Assembly (NCBI GenBank): GCA_002359055.1
Contig: DEQC01000019.1
Coordinates: forward strand, 8,491-30,737
DNA length: 22,247 nucleotides
Direction of reading: 5' to 3'
DNA from: Flavobacteriales bacterium UBA3376
Lineage (GTDB): Bacteria; Bacteroidota; Bacteroidia; Flavobacteriales; Weeksellaceae
The notes beneath the pieces are model-generated. The model had not been told where the DNA came from. It searched no databases and saw only the letters and a program-made list of their open reading frames with translations. This document shows positions 14,664 to 22,247 of the stretch, piece by piece (positions within the stretch are counted from its first letter, which is position 1; each line of letters starts with the position of its first letter). The position numbers and the translations under genes were made by a program.

Positions 14664-16558
14664 TCCTCGATTTTCAGCATTAACTCTTCCCATTCATTCA
14701 TCAATTCATCAAGTTTTGAATTGCACTCATCGTAAAGCTTTTGGTCTTCATCGGTATGTGTAATTTCGAATCTTTTTTCGATGGTTTCAATTTGATTTTC
14801 GATGGCTGTAATTTCACTTTCGATTTTACCCAATCTGTTTTTTATACGCCTTTGTTCTTTTTGTTCTTCTTGAGAGAGTTGTCTTTTATTTTCTTTCTTA
14901 ATTTCAACTTTTTCTTTTTCAACTTGAACGGCTTCAATTGCTCTAAAGTTTTCAGCTTTTCTTTCTTCCAAATATTCGCTAATTCCACCCAAAAATTCAT
15001 TTACTTTTCCATCTTTGAATTCAAAAACCTTGTTGACCAATCCATCTAAAAATTCTCTATCGTGTGAAACCAAAATCAAAGTTCCATCAAAGTTTTTTAG
15101 AGCTTCTTTCAAAATTGCTTTGGATTGAATATCCAAATGGTTGGTCGGTTCGTCCATGACCAAAACGTTGAAAGGTTTTAAGAGCAATTTGGCAAGTGCC
15201 AAACGATTTCTTTCTCCACCTGAAAGTACAGAAACTTTTTTCTCTACATCATCTCCACTAAATAGAAAAGCACCTAAGATGTCGCGCACTCTTTTTCGAG
15301 TTTCTTCAGTGGAAGCATATTCAGCCTCCTCTAAAACCGTCCAATCATCGTGCATAATATCGGCTTGATTTTGAGCGAAATATCCGACTTCAACATTATG
15401 ACCCAATTTGATGTTTCCAGTATGATTTAGACCATCGACCATGGCTCGAGCCAAAGTTGTTTTCCCTTGTCCATTTTGTCCAACAAAAGCAATTTTTTCG
15501 CCTCGATTGACAAAAAACGAAACATTGTCAAATACTTGATGTTCTCCATAAGCTTTACCAACGTTTTCTAATTCAAAAATGATTTTTCCGGGAACTACGG
15601 CTGAACTGAATTGAATGTTCATTTTGTGAACATCTTCATTTTCGACTTCAATCACTTCCATTCGATCCAACTTTTTGATAAGTGATTGAGCAGTTGAAGC
15701 TTTTGAAGCTTTTGCTCTGAATTTTTCAATCAGCTGTTGGGTATGTTTGATATATTGTTCTTGATTTTTTTGAGCTTGTTCCAATTTTTCTCTTCGCTCT
15801 TTTCTCAATTGAATGAATTTAGAGTAATTGGCTTTGTAATCATGTATTTGTTTATTGGAAATTTCTAAGGTTCGATTGGTCACATTGTCCAAAAATAAAA
15901 CGTCATGCGAAACCAATACAACTGCACCTGGATAATCTTGTAAAAATTCTTCTAACCAAACGATAGAATCTATATCCAAATGGTTGGTCGGCTCGTCCAG
16001 CAAAAGTACATCGTGTTTTTGTAACAACAACTTAGCCAACTCAATTCGCATGCGCCAACCGCCAGAGAATTCTGTAGTTTGTCTATGAAAATCTTCGGCT
16101 TTGAATCCCAAACCCAAAAGGATTTTCTCCATCTCTGCATCTTTGGTATATCCACCGAGCAAATTGAATCTATCGGTCAGATGAGTAATATCTTCTATTA
16201 ATTTAGCGTAAGTTTCACTTTCGTAATCCGTTCTTTCGCTCAACTGTTGATTGGTAAAATCGATTTGACTTTGTAATAAATTGAGTTGTTCGAAAGCTCT
16301 TCCAGCTTCTTCCCAAACCGTTCTGCCTTTCTCGAAATCCAAATCTTGGGTCAAATACCCAACACTTACCTCACCTTCATACACAACATCTCCTTCATCG
16401 GCTTGTTGTTGTTTGGCCAAGATTTTAAGTAAAGTAGATTTTCCAGCTCCATTTTTTCCTGCCAAACCTACTCGATTTCCTTTGTTGATCCTAAAGGAGA
16501 CATTGTCAAATAAATAATTACCTGCGAAGTGTACGCCTAAATTTTGAACTAATAACAT
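14660..16558 (-). CDS. ABC-F family ATPase (ribosome-associated type)
   Basis: A 632-residue soluble protein with two ABC domains and no membrane segments. Domain 1 has Walker A GKNGAGKST (34-42), signature FSGGWRMRIELAKLL and Walker B LLLDEPTNHLD. Domain 2 has Walker A GQNGQGKTT (about 345), signature LSGGERNRLALAKLL and VLVMDEPTNHLD. A charged linker separates them, and the C-terminal ~90 residues form a coiled coil (KEKVEIKKENKRQLSQEEQ ...), as in Uup/YheS-like members. ABC-F proteins of this kind act on the ribosome in translation or assembly. The housekeeping type is more likely than antibiotic resistance, but sequence alone does not decide. A -7 box sits 4 nt before the ATG. Confidence 0.94.
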   Translation of the reverse strand: MLLVQNLGVHFAGNYLFDNVSFRINKGNRVGLAGKNGAGKSTLLKILAKQQQADEGDVVYEGEVSVGYLTQDLDFEKGRTVWEEAGRAFEQLNLLQSQIDFTNQQLSERTDYESETYAKLIEDITHLTDRFNLLGGYTKDAEMEKILLGLGFKAEDFHRQTTEFSGGWRMRIELAKLLLQKHDVLLLDEPTNHLDIDSIVWLEEFLQDYPGAVVLVSHDVLFLDNVTNRTLEISNKQIHDYKANYSKFIQLRKERREKLEQAQKNQEQYIKHTQQLIEKFRAKASKASTAQSLIKKLDRMEVIEVENEDVHKMNIQFSSAVVPGKIIFELENVGKAYGEHQVFDNVSFFVNRGEKIAFVGQNGQGKTTLARAMVDGLNHTGNIKLGHNVEVGYFAQNQADIMHDDWTVLEEAEYASTEETRKRVRDILGAFLFSGDDVEKKVSVLSGGERNRLALAKLLLKPFNVLVMDEPTNHLDIQSKAILKEALKNFDGTLILVSHDREFLDGLVNKVFEFKDGKVNEFLGGISEYLEERKAENFRAIEAVQVEKEKVEIKKENKRQLSQEEQKEQRRIKNRLGKIESEITAIENQIETIEKRFEITHTDEDQKLYDECNSKLDELMNEWEELMLKIED

Positions 16559-16562
16559 TTTC

Positions 16563-16570
16563 CAAAAATA
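16563..16570 (-). promoter_or_regulatory. -7 box 4 nt upstream of the ABC-F ATG
   Basis: Minus-strand TATTTTTG matches TAnnTTTG exactly and is followed by GAAA and then ATG. If used, transcription would begin at or next to the start codon. No -33 TTG was found. Confidence 0.45.
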
Positions 16571-16609
16571 CGAGCTTATTTGAGAATGTAAAAGTTAGCG
16601 TTCTTAGAA

Positions 16610-18091
16610 TTATCCTTCGATATTGCTCAAAGTATGAACGTGTAAATTTTGAACCCAACGATTTAACCTTTCTTCACTTGGAAGATTGATTTTCTTACGA
16701 ATTCTATACATTCTATTTTGAACTGTACGCACGGAACAAAAAGTGATTTCTGCAATTTCTTTGGTGGTATAATTCAACTTCAACAATGCACAGAGTTTAA
16801 TGTCGGCTGTGGTTAATTCAGGATGTTCTGTGATCAATTGATTGTAGAACTCTGGATAAACTTCAATGAATCTTGATAGGAAGTTCGGTGAATTACTTTC
16901 GGCCAATTCGACTACTTCCTCAAATGCAAGGTTCAGTTTTTTCTTCAATCTTAGATTTTCTTCTCTTCCTTTGATTCGTTTTTTACGAAGTTTTTTGATG
17001 TAATAATATGTAATTGAGAAAGCGAATAAAATGAGCAGCAATGAAATAATCATAATCGATTTGTTGCTGGATTCTGCTTTTTCTAATTGATTGACATTTT
17101 GTGTTTGAGCCAAAATCATCGGAACTTTCATATTTCCTATATTCGCCAATTCTAAACTGTCTTTTTTTTCGACATATTTTCTTAAATAGAAGTTTGATAG
17201 CTCTTTATTGCCTTTGCTATCGTAAGTATCCGAAATGAATTTGTACAATTCTGGTTTCGAACGTTTCAATTGTTTATTTAAAACTAAGGAATTTTGGAAA
17301 AGTTCTATGGCTTTCTCAAATTTCCCTTTAGATTTTAGATGTTTGGCTTTTACCTCGTTGAGAATGGATTTCGAATAATCTGTATTTAATTTCTGAGCAT
17401 AATATTCAGCGAAATTCAAATAAACTTCAGCCGAATCCAATTCTGATTTTTCGATATGCAAATCAGAAATACTCACTGAACTTGTGAATTTATTTTCGAA
17501 ATTTATAACAGGTGATTTATAAGCGGATTTATAATAATATAAAGCTGTATCGACTTTATTCTGCAGTTGATAGATGTCACCTAAATTGATATAAACTCGG
17601 TCGATATAAGTGATTCTGTCTTCATCATTTTTGAATTTTGAAGTATAAGTTAAAGCTTCTTTGTAGTGTTCTATGGCTTCATCGTACAAACCGATTGAAT
17701 GCAGGTTTAAGCCTTCTCTAAAAGCGATTGAGTACAATATATCATAATTGTTTTTCGTGTAGGGCTCTTCTTTGGCTTTGATCAAATAATGTGTAGAAGA
17801 ATCTAATTTAGATTGTATGAAGTAAATTCCAGAATAACCTAAATAAGCGCTGACCAATCCTTTGGAATAATTCGCTTGCTTAGATTTTTCAAGAACTTGG
17901 GTGTATATTTTAAATGCTTCTTTATAATTCTCATCAATGTACAATTGCTTCGCATCTTCAATTAAAGAATCAATATTTTCTTCAGAGTTTTGTTTAGTGT
18001 TGGCTGATAGAAAACCTGTAAAACTTGATTGATTGAAATTAAATACAAATGAATTTAAAATAAAGAACAATAAAAATGAAGTCTTCATCAT
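16610..18091 (-). CDS. Membrane-anchored TPR sensor with C-terminal LuxR-type HTH
   Basis: A 493-residue one-component regulator. It has a signal or anchor N-terminus (MMKTSFLLFFILNSFVFNF), TPR repeats (about 40-320, for example YDEAIEHYKEAL and FEKAIELFQNSL), and one membrane helix (about 345-366, IMIISLLLILFAFSITYYYI). A basic coiled segment follows, then a LuxR/GerE-type HTH (about 430-480: LTTADIKLCALLKLNYTTKE, IAEITFCSVRTVQNRMYRIR). The layout parallels the TPR/AraC protein at 1158 but with a different DNA-binding fold. It sits between the flavoprotein gene (73 nt upstream) and the ABC-F gene (51 nt downstream). No clear promoter of its own was seen, so it may share the flavoprotein transcript. 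Its regulon is unknown. Confidence 0.88.
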   Translation of the reverse strand: MMKTSFLLFFILNSFVFNFNQSSFTGFLSANTKQNSEENIDSLIEDAKQLYIDENYKEAFKIYTQVLEKSKQANYSKGLVSAYLGYSGIYFIQSKLDSSTHYLIKAKEEPYTKNNYDILYSIAFREGLNLHSIGLYDEAIEHYKEALTYTSKFKNDEDRITYIDRVYINLGDIYQLQNKVDTALYYYKSAYKSPVINFENKFTSSVSISDLHIEKSELDSAEVYLNFAEYYAQKLNTDYSKSILNEVKAKHLKSKGKFEKAIELFQNSLVLNKQLKRSKPELYKFISDTYDSKGNKELSNFYLRKYVEKKDSLELANIGNMKVPMILAQTQNVNQLEKAESSNKSIMIISLLLILFAFSITYYYIKKLRKKRIKGREENLRLKKKLNLAFEEVVELAESNSPNFLSRFIEVYPEFYNQLITEHPELTTADIKLCALLKLNYTTKEIAEITFCSVRTVQNRMYRIRKKINLPSEERLNRWVQNLHVHTLSNIEG

Positions 18092-18164
18092 TATCTTGCT
18101 ACTAATTCACATTACTTTTCGCCTGTGAACTTGCAATCATCGTACCAATTCCAAAAAAGAAAGT

Positions 18165-19244
18165 TTAGGAATGGTTAATTTGATTTTCTAAAATATGATC
18201 GAATCTTCTAATATTAGCTTCCTTGGTTATCTCAATTTCATTTTCTATAAAATCAAATAAGAATTCTGTCATTTGAGGTGCGAGTAGAGTTCCTCTCGTT
18301 CCCATTCCGTTGAGTATGAATACGTTTTTGTGATTGGGATGATGTCCGAGCAATGGCCTTCTGTCGATAACTGTCGGTCGAATTCCAGCGGTATGTTCTA
18401 AAATTTCATAATCTCCATCATAAATCTCCTCCAAAAGTTCGGTCAAGATTTCTTTGCCTTTTTCAGTGGGTTGCTGACTTAAATCATCTCTGTCATAGGT
18501 GGAAGCAGTCAGACAAATGTTTTTTTCTACAGGTAAAAGGAAGTTTTTCGCTTTCCAAATTCCTTCAGGAATTGGTTTTTCTGTTTTGATTTTTAAGACT
18601 TCACCTTTTACGCCTATAACCGGGAGATAGTTGAAATAAGGATTGGATTTTATACCATAACCTTCACAGAAAATTATGTTTTTTGCATTGAAATTTTTGT
18701 ATTGAACAGAGTTTTCATCGATTTTTAATTCATCGTATTCAAATTTTTCATTGATGCATTGACCATTTTTCTCCAAATATATTCTAAATGTTTCCAAGCA
18801 TTTCTGTAGGTCGATTCTACCCGTTTGTTTCACCTCTGCATAACCCAAAGGAGTTTTTATAGCATCGGATATAGGTTGATGAACAATTTCTTCATTCATA
18901 AAAGTTTTTAATTCCTCACGTTTTGCTTTATCTTTCCAAGTTGAAATTTCATTATTGTTATTTAGAATTCTATAAGTTGGAATGTTAAAAATCAACTTTT
19001 GTTGGAGTAAATTTTCAAATTTTTCAAAATAAATTTTCATCCATTTCAACTGTTCTTCAGCATTCCAAATCAGTGCAAATCTTTTTAGAACTAAAGCGTT
19101 AAATACACCTACAGCTACTCTTGAGGCTTGATTTTGTTTTTGGTCAATGATGATGAAAGATTTGTTTTCTTGAATTAGTTTTAGGGCGAAACAACTCCCA
19201 GCGACTCCTTGTCCTACGATTATATAATCTAAGCTTTTATTCAT
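18165..19244 (-). CDS. DAO-family FAD-dependent oxidoreductase
   Basis: A 359-residue flavoprotein. The N-terminal Rossmann motif is YIIVGQGVAGSCFALKL (GxGxxG), with an acidic residue ending strand 2 (IIIDQ). The C-terminal GIRPTVIDRRPLLGHHP and NVFILNGMGTRGTLLAPQM are typical of the D-amino-acid oxidase (DAO) family, which oxidises amines or amino acids. No membrane segment or tRNA-modification domain (MnmC-like fusion) is present. The substrate is not determined by sequence. Divergent from the metalloprotease gene, with promoters packed into the 75-bp gap; the ATG is 4 nt after a -7 box. Confidence 0.88.
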   Translation of the reverse strand: MNKSLDYIIVGQGVAGSCFALKLIQENKSFIIIDQKQNQASRVAVGVFNALVLKRFALIWNAEEQLKWMKIYFEKFENLLQQKLIFNIPTYRILNNNNEISTWKDKAKREELKTFMNEEIVHQPISDAIKTPLGYAEVKQTGRIDLQKCLETFRIYLEKNGQCINEKFEYDELKIDENSVQYKNFNAKNIIFCEGYGIKSNPYFNYLPVIGVKGEVLKIKTEKPIPEGIWKAKNFLLPVEKNICLTASTYDRDDLSQQPTEKGKEILTELLEEIYDGDYEILEHTAGIRPTVIDRRPLLGHHPNHKNVFILNGMGTRGTLLAPQMTEFLFDFIENEIEITKEANIRRFDHILENQINHS

Positions 19245-19248
19245 AATG

Positions 19249-19256
19249 CAAAGTTA
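19249..19256 (-). promoter_or_regulatory. -7 box 4 nt upstream of the flavoprotein ATG
   Basis: Minus-strand TAACTTTG matches TAnnTTTG and is followed by CATT and ATG 19244, suggesting a leaderless message. No -33 TTG is clear. Confidence 0.5.
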
Positions 19257-19272
19257 TTTTAAATAAAACCTT

Positions 19273-19280
19273 TATCTTTG
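19273..19280 (+). promoter_or_regulatory. -7 box of the metalloprotease gene
   Basis: TATCTTTG is a perfect -7 match. It would give a leader of about 35 nt before ATG 19320. Its -33 region coincides with the opposing -7 box at 19249-19256. Confidence 0.6.
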
Positions 19281-19319
19281 AGGATTGTTGAAAAATTTTT
19301 AATTAACACGTTTTAAATA

Positions 19320-21500
19320 ATGAAAAAAATTAGTTTTACATTCCTCTTGTTGTGCTCGGTCATAGTTTTTGGGCAAATGCAAGCGGTTTCACAAAAAGTT
19401 CAAGAGTTGAACATGAAAAGTCAGGAATTTACTGAGTACAATCTTTTTGAAAAAGAAGAATCAGTAGAAAGGTCTGCAAAATATTTAGCTTCGGCTTCAG
19501 ATGTAACGGTTTTGAAGTTACAAGAAAGCGAACTTCAGCGTATTTTTACTGAAGCGCCTGATTTTATCACTATTGCAGTTCCTTATATGGAAGAGGCTTT
19601 ATTGGTAGAGATGTATCAACAAGAAATTTTGTCAGATGATTTTCTTGCAACTGATGAGAATATGAATCCAATCAACTATACGCCTGGTAAGTACTATAGA
19701 GGTGTGGTGAAAGGAGATTATAATTCTTTGGTAGCGATTAGCTTCTTCGAAGATGAAGTGATGGGGGTGATTTCTACTTTAGAAAAAGGTAATGTTGTTT
19801 TAGGTAAATCGACAGATGGTCAGGATTATGTTTCTTATTCGGATGTAAATTTAATGGGTGAAAATCCATTTGTATGTGGATTTGATGATTTGGCAGAGAA
19901 TCAAGTAGCTTTAGACAATATTAGTTTTGACCCTGCAGAGGCTATGTTTGCACCAGAAACGACGAACTGTGTTAGAATATATTATGAGTTAACACGTGCA
20001 GTTTGGAATGCAAGAGGTAGAGATTTCACCAATACTTTGAACTGGATTACTGGAGTTCACAATAGCGTTGGAACGCTTTACAGCAATGATAACATCAATA
20101 CTTCAATGTCTCAAGTAATGATTTGGACACATCCAGATCCATATTCAGGTTCTCACTCCAATCGACTGGGGCAATTTCAAGCGAGAGGAAATGATTTCAA
20201 TGCTGATTTAGGACATTTGATCAGCCTTCCAGCTACAACAAGTGTGGCTTATTTAGATTCTTTATGTACAGGTGTAAACCATGCATATTCTGCGGTTTCT
20301 ATCAGTTATGCTGAATTACCTACGTATTCTTGGACGATTTCTACAATTGCACACGAGATGGGGCATTCAATGGGGTCTCCTCATACCCACGCTTGTGCTT
20401 GGAATGGAGACAACACAGCAATCGACGGATGTGGTCCTGCAGGAGGAGCTAATGAAGGATGTAATGGTCCTATCCCACCTGAAGGAGGAACTATTATGAG
20501 TTATTGTCACTTGTTGAGCGTAGGAGTGAACTTAGCTTTAGGATTTGGAGTTCAACCTGGTCAACTAATCAGAAATACTGTAGATTCAAAACCTTGTTTA
20601 GGCACTGATTGTACTACCGTACCTGAAGTTTGTACTTTCTCAATCGAAGGAATTGAAACTTTAATGTTGGATAACAATACACTGCAAGTTTCTGTTGATG
20701 ATAGTTATTCAGAAGCATGGAAATATCAAATCGTAGCTTATGGTCAAGCCATTGATGATTCAGCTTGGACAGAGGTGAACAATGATACATTCGAAGTTTC
20801 ATTGGCAGGTCTAACAGCTCACGAATACTACGAACTATATGTAGTGAACGTTTGTGAAAATGGAGACTTGGGTCAGTCAGAAAAAGTTTTATTGCTACCA
20901 GGTGATTTCTGTGATGGAACTCCATTTACAGATACTGGAGGGCCAAATGGTAATTATGGCAACAACGAATATTTAGTTAAAACTTTTTATCCTTCATCTG
21001 ATAACGCAAAAGTTAAGTTAGATATTCATAATGCGAGAATTCAACCAAATTCTGATTTCCTTTATATCCATAATGGAAATAGCCCAGATGCACCTTTGTT
21101 TGATGGAGGAACGATTTCTGTACCAAACGTCTCTAACTTGTCGTTCACTTCTACTGCAGCTGATGGATCGATTACTGTAGTTTTCATCTCTGATGCAGGT
21201 GGAACTTTCGCTGGTTGGAATGCAACTGTAAGCTGTGATTCTTTGGGTGTTGAAGATTTTGCTGATGCAAATGGAATTGCAATTTATCCAAACCCAGCTT
21301 CTGATTTTGTAAACATCAGTTCAACTAACGGAAAAATTGATTCAGTAAAAGTAACTGACGCAAGCGGTAAAGTTGTATTGTCTAACAATCTTGATAAAGT
21401 TAGCGGAGCAATCAATATCCAACATTTGCCAAGCGGAGTTTATATCTTTAATATCAATGTTGATGGTAAAGTAGTTTCTAAGAAAATTATCAAAAGATAA
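19320..21500 (+). CDS. Secreted M12B-like zinc metalloprotease with CUB and T9SS domains
   Basis: A 726-residue protein. The signal peptide ends about residue 18 (VIVFGQ). An N-terminal prodomain-like region (about 20-205) precedes a metzincin catalytic domain (about 215-425). The zinc-binding motif HEMGHSMGSPH (about 344-354) fits HExxHxxGxxH, with Thr rather than Asp after it, and TIMSYCH supplies the Met-turn. Cys-rich segments around it are typical of reprolysin-like (M12B) enzymes. A Fn3-like stretch (about 440-525) and a CUB-like domain (about 530-640) follow. The end is a T9SS type A sorting domain (about 655-726, IAIYPNPASDFVNIS ... LPSGVYIFNI ... KKIIKR). It should be exported through T9SS and degrade extracellular protein. 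The substrate is unknown. Confidence 0.92.
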   Translation: MKKISFTFLLLCSVIVFGQMQAVSQKVQELNMKSQEFTEYNLFEKEESVERSAKYLASASDVTVLKLQESELQRIFTEAPDFITIAVPYMEEALLVEMYQQEILSDDFLATDENMNPINYTPGKYYRGVVKGDYNSLVAISFFEDEVMGVISTLEKGNVVLGKSTDGQDYVSYSDVNLMGENPFVCGFDDLAENQVALDNISFDPAEAMFAPETTNCVRIYYELTRAVWNARGRDFTNTLNWITGVHNSVGTLYSNDNINTSMSQVMIWTHPDPYSGSHSNRLGQFQARGNDFNADLGHLISLPATTSVAYLDSLCTGVNHAYSAVSISYAELPTYSWTISTIAHEMGHSMGSPHTHACAWNGDNTAIDGCGPAGGANEGCNGPIPPEGGTIMSYCHLLSVGVNLALGFGVQPGQLIRNTVDSKPCLGTDCTTVPEVCTFSIEGIETLMLDNNTLQVSVDDSYSEAWKYQIVAYGQAIDDSAWTEVNNDTFEVSLAGLTAHEYYELYVVNVCENGDLGQSEKVLLLPGDFCDGTPFTDTGGPNGNYGNNEYLVKTFYPSSDNAKVKLDIHNARIQPNSDFLYIHNGNSPDAPLFDGGTISVPNVSNLSFTSTAADGSITVVFISDAGGTFAGWNATVSCDSLGVEDFADANGIAIYPNPASDFVNISSTNGKIDSVKVTDASGKVVLSNNLDKVSGAINIQHLPSGVYIFNINVDGKVVSKKIIKR

Positions 21501-21521
21501 TTCTAAATAATTATAATTTTA

Positions 21522-21557
21522 AAAAAGCCTTCTCAAGAGTATATGAGAAGGCTTTTT
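21522..21557 (+). terminator. Terminator of the metalloprotease gene
   Basis: Stem AAAAAGCCTTCTC/GAGAAGGCTTTTT with a 10-nt loop, 21 nt after the stop. The A and T flanks let it work in both directions. Confidence 0.92.
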
Positions 21558-21687
21558 GCTTTTTATAAATACATTCATCTGATTTCAATCAATCAATTTC
21601 TAATAGAATTGCTAAACTTTTAAAATTATATATAATATTGGTTTCATCTTTGTAATTTTGTATCATTCGGTTATAAAAAAAATACGA

Positions 21688-22247
21688 TTGGAAGTTTCAC
21701 AGACCATTTCATTTAATGCTAAGCAATACAATAAGTTTTCGAGTTTGATATTCGAATACTTAACTCAGAATAAAAATGTTGATGAATTTTATGAACTCTT
21801 TCCAAACGAAAGTTCATTGATTCAACAAGCAGAGAAAAAACTCAAACAATTTCAACATAGAAAAGTTACTCATCAGGTGCTTTCAAATCAAATGAGTAAA
21901 CTTGCTTTGACCGATAAGCAAAAGGAAAATCTAGAGAAGTTCGAATCTGATAATACGGTTACTATTACTACCGGCCATCAATTGAATTTATTCACAGGTC
22001 CTCTTTATTTCTTTTATAAAATTCTTCAAACCATTAAATGTTGCGAATACATGCAAAAATTGCATCCTGAAATTAACTTTGTTCCGATTTTTTGGATGGC
22101 AACTGAAGACCACGACTTCGAAGAAATCAATCATTTCTACTTTAAGAATAAAAAATATATTTGGAACAGAGAATTTGGTGATGCTGTTGGACGTATGGAT
22201 TTAAAGGGAATTGATAAAGTGTTTGAACAATTTCAAAACGATTTGAA
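21688..22247 (+). CDS. bshC: Bacillithiol synthase BshC (N-terminal part, runs off the window)
   Basis: The first 186 codons or so of BshC, the enzyme credited with adding cysteine to glucosaminyl-malate in bacillithiol synthesis. Diagnostic segments are TTGHQLNLFTGPLYFFYKIL and FVPIFWMATEDHDFEEINH, the conserved BshC nucleotide-binding-like region. The frame is open from 21616, but the first in-frame ATG (21898) lies inside the conserved N-terminal region. TTG 21688 gives MEVSQTISFNAKQYNKFSS, which aligns with the usual BshC start, so TTG is the best start. The promoter is uncertain: TATCATTCG at 21661 is close to TAnnTTCG but has one extra spacer base. The 3' end is beyond the window. Confidence 0.9.
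   Translation, partial: MEVSQTISFNAKQYNKFSSLIFEYLTQNKNVDEFYELFPNESSLIQQAEKKLKQFQHRKVTHQVLSNQMSKLALTDKQKENLEKFESDNTVTITTGHQLNLFTGPLYFFYKILQTIKCCEYMQKLHPEINFVPIFWMATEDHDFEEINHFYFKNKKYIWNREFGDAVGRMDLKGIDKVFEQFQNDL

Noticed and set aside
14741..15049. A Phe-rich 102-codon ORF antisense to the ABC-F gene
   Set aside because: Its Phe/Leu richness mirrors the Glu/Lys-rich coiled coil on the opposite strand, so it is a shadow.
1..22247. CRISPR arrays, tRNA/rRNA genes, transposases or phage genes
   Set aside because: No repeat-spacer pattern, cloverleaf, transposase or phage-like protein was seen.

Overview
The window is about 22 kb of AT-rich DNA from a Bacteroidota genome, most likely an aerobic member of the Flavobacteriales. 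The pointers are: SusC/SusD outer-membrane uptake proteins; two secreted proteins ending in type IX secretion (T9SS) sorting domains; a bacillithiol-synthesis gene (bshC); TPR sensors joined through one membrane helix to a DNA-binding domain; and promoters of the Bacteroidota type (-7 box TAnnTTTG, -33 TTG) with no consistent Shine-Dalgarno sites. No mobile element, tRNA, rRNA or CRISPR array was seen.

Layout. (1) 1-832, minus: 5' part of a MoxR-type AAA+ ATPase. (2) 1158-3704, plus: two abutting genes for paralogous periplasmic TPR sensors. The first carries an AraC-type DNA-binding domain; the second stops just after its membrane helix. (3) 3705-4341: no protein gene, but two related short transcription units, each with its own promoter and a GTGGG-stem terminator. 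Direct repeats and palindromes lie upstream of them. (4) 4342-6873: large secreted T9SS cargo protein. (5) 6874-7403: back-to-back terminators and a probable minus-strand small RNA. (6) 7404-11837: SusC-SusD operon. (7) 11899-13975, minus: a small DUF6973-like protein and glutamyl-tRNA synthetase. (8) 14133-14663, plus: TlpA-like thioredoxin, whose stop codon overlaps that of an ABC-F ATPase (14660-16558, minus). (9) 16610-19244, minus: a third TPR sensor, this one with a LuxR-type HTH, and a DAO-family flavoprotein. (10) 19320-21500, plus: secreted M12B-like metalloprotease with CUB and T9SS domains. (11) 21688-end, plus: 5' part of bshC, apparently starting with TTG.

How it fits together. 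The protein content is mostly housekeeping plus typical Flavobacteriia cell-surface functions: SusCD uptake, T9SS cargo and extracytoplasmic TPR sensing. The SusCD pair has no carbohydrate-active enzyme beside it, so its substrate cannot be read from context. The least explained content is non-coding: the twin RNA loci at about 3.8-4.2 kb with operator-like DNA downstream of the TPR/AraC pair, and an orphan minus-strand RNA unit at about 6.94-7.08 kb. Two minus-strand genes (16558 and 19244) have a -7 box only 4 nt before ATG, which suggests leaderless mRNAs. All RNA, promoter and operator calls come from reading motifs by eye and have no experimental support.
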